From assembly GCA_932521035.1 (NCBI GenBank), contig OW051493.1, forward strand, positions 1,674,001 to 1,738,000: a stretch of 64,000 nt of DNA. The letters run 5' to 3'. Positions 27,301-39,300 of the stretch are shown here, in pieces. This DNA is from Oscheius dolichura (taxonomy: Eukaryota > Nematoda > Chromadorea > Rhabditida > Rhabditidae). The notes beneath the pieces are model-generated. The model was given only the letters and a program-made list of their open reading frames with translations. It was not told the DNA's origin and did not search any database. How positions within the stretch are numbered: the first letter of the stretch is position 1; each line of letters begins with the position of its first letter. The position numbers and the translations under genes were made by a program.

Positions 27301-30300
27301 ATTCTAATTATTCTCGATTCAGTTGAAGTTCCTTATCAAAATTATGGAAATTCAGTCAATTTTAAATGTTTAGCCCTGAATTCTTATAACTCCTCGGGTA
27401 GTTAGGTACAATGGAAGATCGACCTACCTGCTCTATAATATTTCGAAATATCCCGGAAAACACGAGTTATTCACCGCCGCCACGAAATCCCGTCTCAAAT
27501 TTCACCGCCAACCTCATTATCCAGAGGGAACTATGATTAGAGAAAGTAAATACTTTTCTCTCCCGGGGTATTTCTCCGTTTTATTGGATGACAATGGATT
27601 CGGAGACGAGGAAAACAGCTCGCCTTTCCCTACCCCGAGTTTGACCTTTTATGGGAAAACACGAGTTATTCTAATTAAATCGTGTGGTTGTAGTTTGGGA
27701 AAGTAGAGGAGAGGAAGGGGAAAAACAGGGGGGAAACGGGGAATATTTACCCAAGGGAAGAAGGAACAATTTAGAGGAACCTTTTTTAAGAAGTAAATTT
27801 TATAAAAGTGACAACAAAAGTTACATATTGAATTGTATTGAGATTTTTCATAGTAGAGATTTCTTATAACCGTCTTGAAACATTAAAAGGGAATTCTCGA
27901 AATATCTTTCACGAATTTGAATAATTGGAAAACATCTAATTGGCAAATCATGCTCAGGAAGCGAAAAAAAGCAATAAAAAAAGAATGTCTTGTTTCTATT
28001 CTATGTCTGAAAAAGAAAAGAAAAATGGAACAGAAATTACTTTTGAAGTTGACGTTTCTTCTTGGAATGCTCATGTTTTAGCCGGCCTACTAAGGTTTCC
28101 CATTGAAAAAAGTCGTTACTGCACACCTGCCCATCTCTAACAAAAAGCAATGTTTCTGGTCTAACGTAAAACAGGAACATGGTTGTACTTTTAGCGTACG
28201 AGCTCATTTGTTTTACCCAGTCTATAATAATTTACCTTTTCTGGTTGCTTATTCCCTCGTCCACATCGTAAGCCAACGCACAGTAGTTTATAATTTTGTA
28301 TCGTATCAAACTGGGCACCTCAATCTAAAAAAAAGCGCGTTTCAAGTGCCCTGCAAAAGTAGTCCCTCTACTGGATGTGCGCTTTACTAAACGATGACAT
28401 AAAATCTCTCAATACTTATAAACTGCTCGAAACAGAAACATCTAACCGCTGCAGCTCCTCATCCCAATTAGCGTTTGTTTCAACCAACCTATAATAATTT
28501 AACGTTTTTTGGTTGTTTATTGTCTTATAGTTGCCTAGGAACTTTCAAGTTTACCCTATTCAATTTCAAAATAGGCTTTCTACCCAAAATTAACTTGTTT
28601 CAAGTTCCCTACTAAAGCTTTCCGACCAAATAATGATCCAATGCACGAATCCACTAGCTCCCACTATCCAATAATTCACCATTTTGCCGGAAAAAGGGGG
28701 CAATCTAACTGTAACTCATTTTTGGGTGTGTGTTTCATCCCTTCCATTAAAACTCCAAATCATGCCGATATTTCGTTGGTACCAACATATTCTTCATCAA
28801 AATAACGAAGTTCCTAGGACGGTTTTCATTTGTTTCGGCGTAGTTTTAAAATCTCAATCTTTTGAAACTATTATTAGATCGCCAGTTATCATGCTTGATT
28901 TCTTCTAAAAATCTACAATTTTCAGATTCCTGTCCGGACCTGAGCTGTCTCCGTATCTCCAGCTCTCCTCCCTCTCCGGCCCTCCGGCTCCGTCGTGCTC
29001 CCCTGGTAGAGTCCGAATCCGACGAGGATCCCTTCTCTTCCGAACGCAATTCCAGCCCACCCAACGGTTTCTGCCCGACTGATCAACCCGGAATAATGTA
29101 ATTTTCTTCAGCGGTCGACTACTTGGTCGAACGGCGACTACTCCGAAAGGCGATGGAAGCCGAAAAAAGGAAGAAAATGACCCCGGGAAGTGGAGGAAAG
29201 AACTCGGCAATGGCCATGTGAGGAGACCGGCTTCCCCCTTTCATTTTCCCGCCAAACAGCTGCTTTTGAACTTCCTGTCCTTATTTTTGGCTGCGTATCC
29301 CGCCTTTTGCATGAATTGAAATAAATTTTGACTGCGTAGCATGCGATACTCAGCCGTGAATAGCCCGGGAGGTTCAAAACCCCAATTTTCCCTCCAAAAA
29401 AATGAAATTGATCTCATTTTTGTGCTAAAAACGTCAGTAATTACGAAAATTGTGATTTTGTGTGTGAAATTTACGAGAAGCAATATATTTTAGAGAAAAA
29501 ACACTGTAGAAAACGTTAAAATTAATAAAGTTTTATATTTTATGCCCCCTACCCACAAGATATATACCCTACCCAAACCCCGTGATCCCATGTCAACTTG
29601 TATACTCTCTTCTCTTTTTTGGAAATGAAAAATTGAGTTGTAGAATAAATTGGAAAATAGCCAGGACAAACATAGAACATTATTTGAAGTGTGATACCCG
29701 GATATTCATAGAATAAGTGGAACTTTGCCGAAAAAAATTGAGATAAAGCGGAATTCAAGCGATTTTGACCTAGTTTTCATTGAGAATTGAATGTTTTATC
29801 AGGAATTTATAAGCTTATCTCCGCTTTTTGGTACAGTGGATGTAGTGGTGTCTTTCTAATTTTTTGTACCACATTTGATGATGTTTTGATGTAAAAAATG
29901 GAGAAAAATACTCATCCCGAGTTGATTTTGTGGAAGAAAAGGTAGAAGACGAATCGTAAGCAAAACCCGTAAGCGGAATAAATAAACCAACCGAAACTTT
30001 TGTTTTTCAATTAAAAAACTGAATAATCTGATTGAAAAACCGGTTTTGAGAGTAGATTACAAGTTGTTGATGGTTTCACCCTGCCCCTGGGCTCCTTTAC
30101 CCTTTCCCCCAATTTCCCTTTCCTGTTAGTCTTCCATAAAGTGCCTGAAATATATTTCTCCAATTTCCAGGAGCCAGCCAACATTGGACGAGGAAGAAGA
30201 AGTCGAATTGGCCGGGATATTTCGAGAAGATGACGTCATCAGCCGGATTACTTCCATTTCTAGACGGTAGGATTCTTGGTTTTATTCCGTTTTGGGGAAG

Positions 30301-33300
30301 AGCTATAACAATTCGCGGACGATTCGCGTTAGTCGTTTAGCAATGGCGATCAATTTTTAAACTGTGTAACTGTTTGTGTAACATTCAGTAGAGAAAAGCT
30401 GGGAAATGGTTGATTTTTGATCAATTTCGGACGGTTTCAGGTCTAATCAAACAGAAGATTTGGCCGACTTTGATGACAACATCTCCACCATCGTCCTTGA
30501 TCATTATCTTCCCCTTTCGAGGAGCAGTAGTAAGTTTTCTTTCTTCACGGCATCTCAACAAGGAACCATGTACCCAAAACGGAGCAGTGAAAAATAACTT
30601 TCGGGAAACTCCTATTACCCAGAACAGATAGAATACCATTTGAAAAGTTCCAGATTACTCCTTTTATAAAGTCTCATGCATTGAGCTTTATGGAACTTTT
30701 GAGAAAGTTATAGGGAACCTGAATTATAAAAAAAATAGCTGTTTTCGGCTATTTGGTTCCATTTTCACTATCTGAATAAAACTAAACCTTGGGCATAGAG
30801 TTATTGCGGTGGTTCTTTGACCATATCAACAATTCCCCCATCAAAAAATAGTTGAAAGCAGCCCTTACTTATTGAAGAACTATTAGGGAAGGACCTGAGT
30901 TCGTGCAATTTTGTATAACTTTTGACTGGAGACAGCCAAACGGATTGGTGTCCCATGTAGCCTTCACAGAGAGCTATTAGCTATACCTTTAATTTTCGCT
31001 GTAGGACCGTTTCCCGAGTTTTGGCGAGGGTCGGAAGTTGACGCCAAAACTCATTCTGGGTTTTTCGGCCACAAGACGGCCACCTGCAAATTTTCGATGT
31101 ATTGGGAGCGAACTCAGCTCGTCGAGCTCTTTCTAATGGTAGTCTCCGTTTTTCCGGAAATGGGTCCCGTCGCGAGATCGCCATGGCGCAGCAGGTAGGT
31201 AGCGCGACGTGGATAGAGAGATCAGGGGTTCGGATCCGCTCGGAATACAAACCTACGGCCCTCATCTTTTTAAAACCATCTCCAATCAGGCTGATTTTTT
31301 TTCGTAGGGTTTACCTCAATAAGTCCAATCAATTGGTTATGTATTTGACCATAGCAGAAAAGGATAACAACAATAAGGACTGTTTTATTCAATTCCAAAG
31401 GTCATTGTTTCTTGTGAAGACACCAAGTATATTGAAAATCAAAATTGGAATTAGATGAGTTGCGTGAATTGAAATCTTTTGGGCATTTGCGTCTAATGTA
31501 GAGGGCCTGAAACACTGACAAATAGAATAAGGAGCACAAGAAGTTTTACTGGACTCGTAAAACGTCTCCTATCAGAAAATTATTGATAGGTTTCAATGTC
31601 ATTTTTCAATGGTAAAAAAACATCAAAATGATTAAAATTGGGGAACTAATCGTATAACGATCAAGAAATAGCGGGGTCAGCCCAATTTCAACAAAAAGAG
31701 ACTAAAACAATGGTTCTGCTAGAAAATAGCCCTCTTCTCTGGAAAAAGACACCATAAAATCATCTTTTTGGAAGTGAAAACATAAACTTTAGGTTGTTCT
31801 TCCCATCAGGTAACATCAAATCTTTTTTCTGTTTTGAGGCAAATATAAGGAACCTCCAACCTAAAATATAAAACAAACTGATACTTCGGTTGCAGGTTCC
31901 ACTCCAAAAAGCAATCTTCTGCGGATAACTACTAGCCAGTAAAAGTGCTTAATTTCCTTTCGAAAACTAGAAACCGATTAATTTTTATGACGATTTTTAA
32001 TTCACGGAAACGGCTCAATGCAATAATCAGCTATCCGAAAATATCGGAAGATTTATAAAGTTTTGCTGAAAATAGAAATATTCAGAAATGTTCGCAGAGC
32101 AATTGACTGTCTCTTGTTCATGGTCAATATTTTTACCATTTATTTGACTAAAAAATAAACGGTGTCCCAATAATTCCTAAGCAAAATGTGAGCGTCGTCG
32201 AAAGGTCAATGCAACATATTTCGGTCAACTGACTAAATAAATAGGATCCTTGAAACCAAAAATAGCTAATAAAACAATTTATATGGGTTACTGTAGTCAC
32301 TGTACCATTCAAACAATCGAAACAGCTGCTAGTTGATGTCTTTTACCCTCCCCTTGTTTCATTCTAAACACATTACCTAATTCAGAAAGAGAGAGAGAGA
32401 GAGTAAAGGCCAGTTAGCTCCTTTCCCTCTCCCGCTTGCCTCGTTTTGCAGCCAGTGGATTGGGGTGGGAGGGAGTCCTAAATGATGCATTCCATTAAAA
32501 GCACGGGAGCTCCGATTACTCTCTTCGACGCGCCGCGGGTTTTTGGCTCCTTTGGCTGGCCTGAACCTCATTTTCCGCTGCCTGGCGAGGGAGAGAGAGA
32601 GACCACCACCGCCTCCTCCAATTTGTCTCCCCTCACAACTGACCAACCGAGAAGATACATGCATTTCTCTATTACTAGTTTTTTTCGAATGCCCTTGAGA
32701 AGAATTGAATAAAAACGATAACTTTTTCTATAAATCCTAGCCAAAACCAAAAAAATTCTATAAATGAATTTCATCTATTTTTCATCCCCCTCCCGTTTTT
32801 CTCCATGGAAATGCTCGGAATTTTAAATTTCCCCAGCCATTTAGACGCATGAGTGACCCGTATTGTGTTCCAACACCATTGCCGTCTTTAATCCTCGACT
32901 TTTTCATTTATCAACCGGGTAGAAGAGCGGAAAATATGAAGTTAGCGAATCCCATGATACCTCTTATTAGAAAAGAGAAGCTTTTGTTTCTTTTAAAGTT
33001 TTGATGGAACATTTTAACAAAAGTCCGTCATATTTTCGCCAGTTGTGAGATTCCCCCGGCCTTGATCCGTTCAGCCTTTCTGATATTTTCTGAAATTGAC
33101 AAAAAAACAGACAACCGAAGGGCAAGTTTTGCTGTGTGTTCACTGTGTTTTTGTTACCTTTTCCAATTCCAGGTTTTTGGTTTCAATAACCTCCATTGAT
33201 TAGAGGAAAAATTTCGTGCCGATGGTCGAAAAATTAGAAACAACGAATTCTACCAGTTTTATTCGAACTTCGAAACTTTTCACAAAAAGTGTTTTATATT

Positions 33301-36300
33301 TTCCGCTACTGCCACCATGTTCATTTCGCTGCCAGATCCTCTAGTTTTATCGAATCTCCGAAACTTTTCACAAAAAATGTTTCGACAACTGAGTAAATAA
33401 AAAGTTTGTTCCGTTTTGATACTAATCGCAAGTTGTGTCTTTTTTTGGACAAAAATATCCAAAGTATCATCGAAGAGCCACAGATCTTTATTTTTTGGTA
33501 AAATTTAGTGAAGAAAAGTGATTTATTTCTGTTTTGGTGAGGCTTGATAATAATTGAAGGATGTTTTGTTTTCGTTTTTTGTTGAAGAAAAGATGCCCAT
33601 TTTTTCCAGATATCAACTACGAGGAAGAGGATACGATCTCGTCCGACTTCGCGGCAAGTTTAATTTTGGAGAATATTCCCCGCGAAGAAGACGAATTCGA
33701 AGAAGAACAGAGGTTTGTTTCCCCCGCCTTTTTCACTATAATTTCCGAAGAAAATAAGAAAGCCAATTAGAGGTGAGGCGAGGGAAAATACGCCCTCCCC
33801 GAAGCCAAGTCAACGATAGGCCAATAATTTTTCCTTAAACGTGCCTCCCGGGAAATCCTCGCCTCCGGGTGTCCTTCTTATTTACCCAAACTTCCTTTTC
33901 CTGATTTATTTACCGTCTCCCGTTTTTTTCAGCAGTGGACGAGCCTCGTCAACAGTTCAAACAGATCTCTCCCTCCTGAACGTCGAAAACGAAGTAACCG
34001 AATATTTGACACGACTGAATCAGGGAGTACCGATTGGTGAAGAGGTGAGCAGATCATAATTTCCCGCTGCCTGTTTTGGAAATTATTAAAAGGTTGATTA
34101 GAACATAAAAGAACGCAATGATAAGGGAACTTCCTGTTATAAAGTAAACACAAATTTCCAGCCCCTGGTACTGTAAAATGGAAAATTAGAGCAGTTCCAC
34201 CGAAACACTAATGAAAATAAGCTCGCCAGTCCTTTTATAAAGAAATAGTGAAACATAATGTTTTCTAGTTCAAAAATGATCATTTTTGTCTTCTCTTTGG
34301 GTAAATCCCGTTTTTTTTTGTTCTTATCAATGTCAATATGGACTTCAAAATATGTTTCGCTAGTTCCTTATATTCAAAAAAATGGATTGAAACAGTTTTT
34401 TATGGGGATATACTAAAAAACTCACTTATTGCGACAACCTCGACTCTGGGAGACGTTTTCTCTTTGGAAAAAGTTTCAAGATTTGTATTAATTGGCATTA
34501 TGGAGAGAGGAAACTATTGGGACCGTGGAGTCTAAGAACGACGAGTTCATGGTGAACCACCCGACGGAAGAACGAATTCATGGTGTGTATAACAAAACCT
34601 CATTTTGAAGTCAATTTTGATCATGTGATTCTATTTTTTTTATTTACTTTAACTAAATTTGGTAAACTTGGGTGAATTATGTTTCGTTGTTTGATTATAT
34701 ACAGTAAAAAAGAGAGGAAAACAATTTTAGGTGGAAAACATTGCAGAAAAACTAGCTATCATATTAGAGAGAAGAGCTCTCCTTACCCTTTTCAAACTGG
34801 TTTCGTGGTTCCTATGTAGAAAATAACTGGAAAGAGATATAATACTATTGATGTAAGTAGAAAAAAAACGAGACAATAGGCAAGGTTTCGATAATATCAT
34901 AAAGTGAAGCTATCGTACGGGAAAATGAGCAGTCTCATAAAGGAAATCTCGATTTTGAAGCTCTACTTGCCCAACTGACCGTTTGGTCGCATCAGTCCGG
35001 TCCCCTGCACCCGTAAAGTCTCGGCAGGAAAAAGGTATAACGGCATCACAGCTTTGTAACAGTCATGAATAAAAGTGATCCTCCTGCCGAGGCTTTACGG
35101 GTGCAGGTAATCGGAGTATCGATGCCCGAATCAACCCCTCTGCCTTTTTATCGAAAACAGTTTTTTATAAAATGTTTTCTTGTTCCTATTTACTGACCTG
35201 GTAGAATGGAAAGATATTGGAAAAACTACCATCGATAGGGAAAAACTACCATCGGGGTTTTGAAAATCGAGAAGGAAGAGTCTCTCAAAATTGAATGTTT
35301 TGGAAATTCTATATGATGAACCCATAAAAATGTGAGTAATCGGGGTGATCGTCCTCAAAACAGACAATAAAAATAGTTTTGTAGCCAATTTTGATCCTTT
35401 GACCCCTTTCTCAACGACAAAATAAATCTCTTGCTCTGTTTGATTGAAAAAATAAAAGGGAAATTGGAAAATATGATTCTATTCATGTTTCGTTCAAATT
35501 TTATAAGGCCACGAAAAAAGGCGGAACATTGCTAGTTCTTCGCCTGTTGAAATCATTCTCTAAAATGTAGTTTTACCAAGGTAGAAATTCGGCTTTTTTT
35601 GGCCCCCGGGATTACTGTAGCCGAAGAGCAACGCGAGTAATAAACGTAAAAGTAGTGGTGTAATTGAGCCTGAAAAGTTGGCAGGAGTCCCCCCAAACAG
35701 CAGTCATTATTCATAGTGCGCCTTGGGATAATTGTCGTAATCGGCGACGGCTTCCCCTCGCCTTATTCCCCTTCACTTTCTTCTTCCAAACATTCAAATT
35801 CCCGTCTTTTCCTCCTCCGATTTCTCCTTATTTTAATGGGTTCATCTCCCTCTATAAATATCGCCTCCCATCCCAGCTAGAGGTCTCAAATTGCCCTCGT
35901 TAAACAACGAACATTGAGCCCGCCGGGGGTGGATGGAAGCGGGGAAGGGGAATCATATTCTTAGGAGGAGATGTACGTAATTGGCTGAATTAGGGGACTG
36001 ACCTAATTTGAGAGGAGCAGACCCCTCCTTCGCCTCCTACACACGGGAGCAGAGAAGTAGTCCAGTAGTTACATTATCATGATAGACGACGATTTCCTCT
36101 TTTTTTCTTGTTTTACCCGAGCAATTTAGTACTGTAACTGCATTTTGAAGTAATACAGGAAGACTTGAATATGCTCTATTCGGTAAATAGTAAACATAAA
36201 TTCATCCAGCAGTTTGGTATTATGGTGTATTTGTTTTGGACTGATCCCTGTTTTAGTGGCGTAACAAAAGAAGAAGACCAGCTTGAGCACAATGTTAGCT

Positions 36301-39300
36301 CGTTTTCGTTTCAACCGTATTTCAGCTCTGAGACCACAGTAATTCTGTGATTTATCCATGAAATTAGGCCTTTTCTTCTGATTTCTTGTGTTTGAGACAG
36401 GCAATAATAAGGTAGCAGAACGCGGAAACAATATTCAATCCGCGATGAGGGAATTTTAAAATTGAATACAACCAACTTTCAAAAAAGAGAGACACTCCGT
36501 TTCCAATGGAAAAGTAACGCGTTTCGATTTCTTTTTGCCGAATAATGATCGCGGTTTCTTAGTTTTCAAAGGGAAATAGAAAATCAGGAACAGCTGATCG
36601 TAAAATTATCAAAAACTGTTCGAAATGTGTTGCGATCCCACTAGATATGGGCTATATTCCTTCTGTTGCAGTAACTCTTCTTTTCCGCTCTTCCAAGTAA
36701 AATAATTCCTCGATAATTCCACCTCTCCTAATAAGTAGAAATGGCCGATATCGCTAATCATTCAGACAAACGGATTTGTAGATCAACTGTTTTGCTTACC
36801 GCTCGATTACTGGAGTTTTTTTGTTTTGCGGCCTTTATAAACACTGGATGAATTACTAAAAATAATATGTCGTCTGTACTTTGTTCAAAACGGTTGTTCA
36901 GAAGAGAGCAGTTATCAATTTTTGAGACAACAAGACCTTATCTGATCGCTGTGAAAGAAAGTATTGCTATATACTCATCTTGTGTAAAATAAAGAAATAG
37001 AAACGATTATATTGACCGAAATCTCAATAATTCTTCTTATTGAATTTTCTATGTTTGCCTGTCCCTTCAAAAAATCAGCTCTCAGATTTTAGCTGCTTGA
37101 CGTCTTCGCTGTCTACTACTATCCATTCACAAAGACAACCTTACCAATGAATTCCCCCCGTTTTCTGCTGTCTATCGAAACCCTAAGAACTAATCCCTTT
37201 TACCCCTCTTCTCTCCCGCCTCTCCCCTCTCCTGCCATCAGAAACTTGTGATCTTTCTCTAAGGAAGGGCGCGGACCTTCATCCGTCATTTTAGATTGCC
37301 CGTGCATTCATCACAAAGCCTCTAAACTGAGAACTGCGTTCTCTCTTCCTTTTTTCGCGGTTTCTCTCGTCTATTTCATTGAGTTCCCTCTGGGCTCTTC
37401 GCTATCTTCCCCCCGAACTTTTATCGTCGTTTTTTCTTTTCAAACTCCTGACAATCGTAAACGGGCCGTGAAATTTCTCCAGGTCTTTCTTGTTACTGCC
37501 GCTTTGTGAATTTTCTAAGTTTTGAGGAAGCTCTAAAACAAAATTTTATTTTTTCAAGTCAATTGAGCCGAAATTTTATTTTTTCAAACCACCTGAACCT
37601 TTTGCTCTGGCATATAGCCATATGGCTCCTTCCCTCTCCTCGTGCCCCCTTCCCTGCCTCCCGCCGCGACTCTTCCTGGTTTGTTAGGCGGTACCCAGCA
37701 TAATTTGGCCCTATTCAACACAAAACCGACCGGGGGGCGACTGCTTTAGACACTTCCCCTCAAAAAGAAGTCACACGTCAAAATGCTCTCTGAAACTTTA
37801 TCATGTCTACAACCTAACACCAAAATTTCATCTTCTGTAGCTTTATATGATTGTTGGAAAATAGAACAGTTTCTTTTAAAATTTATTGTATTAGCGCGAA
37901 GCACAGACCGAATTCCCAAACCATTTTCTCTCTCATTTTATTGCAATATTGAGCCAGAAAAAGAGTCCACCTTTCCATTTTCTCTATGTTGTCTTCTATT
38001 CTCTCCATTTTCCAGAAATTTCTAATGTTTCTTTTCTTTTTTCTCCTATTTTATAAAACTTTCCCTACTTTTTGCAATAGCTTTGCCATTGACGTTTTCA
38101 ACTAATTTCTAAAGTTCTGAGCCTTTAGTCGGCCCTAAACAAAAAAATGCAATTTTCTTACAGTAACCTTGACACAATCGAAGGAAAAGTCAAGATTCTG
38201 CGTGTCAATTCCCCAAGTCACTATGCTATTTTGGTGGAAATTGTCTCGGTCCGCTCAAACTGCAACAGCTATCCAAGTTTGGGCCTTCCTTTTCTAGAAA
38301 AGCTAAAAAGTTGGAATTTCCTTGTACTCTAGCATTCGCTTTTATACTATTCTCAATTGTTAGTTCATTGTGGTTGACAGATGTAGTATTTGGAGGAACT
38401 CATATCTCGTCTGTTACACCGTATTTTAGCCCAATTTAGCCGTTTTTACGTTTATTTTCCTCTCCAGCTCATGAACTTTGGAATATTCAGATTGCGTGAG
38501 ATATCCTGGGTATCAGAATGATCAAAACGGTGTTTAGACCATCGCAAGATCACGCGTGACCTCAATATTTAGTCATTCTTTCATCTGTTTTGACTCATCT
38601 ACTAAAAGCCAACCGTTCAGTAAAAATAATGGGGCCACAAAAGCCGGAGCTACTTATTTTGAGACCAAAATCTTGAAATGCGTACTGCAAGCAGATATTC
38701 CAAGTTTTTTTTCAGATAAATTTATCACCGAGCGTTTTTTTTAAATGAATGCGATTCATAACAACTCATTTCCATACCAATGTAATTTTTCTTAAATGTC
38801 TACCTCCGAATTCGGTGGCAGTCAATATCAGTAATTAGCGCTTCTTGTCGATTTCCTAAAATGTTCATAACTGCCTCAGAAACATGAACTTCGTTCAATA
38901 TTCCCCAAGAATGTCCCCTTCCTCCTATTTGATATTCTTTCCTCAAATTAATTGAATCACCGCCCGGGGGCGTCCTTCTGAATCTCATTTTTCTTCTCTT
39001 ACGTCAAAATTTTAAACCTGTTGGCCGCCGCTGTCTAGTCTCTATTTTTTAAAATATTTCAATAGCCTTACAAATACTTGAAGAGATTGTTCGACTCACT
39101 GAGAACAATTCTACGGTTGAAAACACTTGTAATCAGTTGAGCGCCCAGTGCTCTTGACTATTGTTTGTTCTGCGTTTCTAAGCCCACTTATTATTATATT
39201 TTGAACCACTTTTACTAATGTTCTGACTGCCTGTTGGATTTCTAGCCCTTGAATTATCGTAGGAATCAAATGTTTTGGCAAGACTTTATGAAAGCAATGC

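Noticed and set aside
29067-29111. Reading the exon at 28926 through to the TAA after GIM as a gene end
   Set aside because: A 45-bp intron with acceptor TTCTTCAG removes the stop and joins AVDYLVERRLL in phase, and the following exons continue the same acidic protein.
31177-31250. Functional tRNA gene
   Set aside because: A and B boxes are present, but acceptor and anticodon stems do not pair and no sensible anticodon loop is formed.
34540-34600. Frame NDEFMVNHPTEERIHG before GGTGTGTA as a C2 exon
   Set aside because: No acceptor precedes it in a usable phase; the only AG positions upstream lack a pyrimidine tract.
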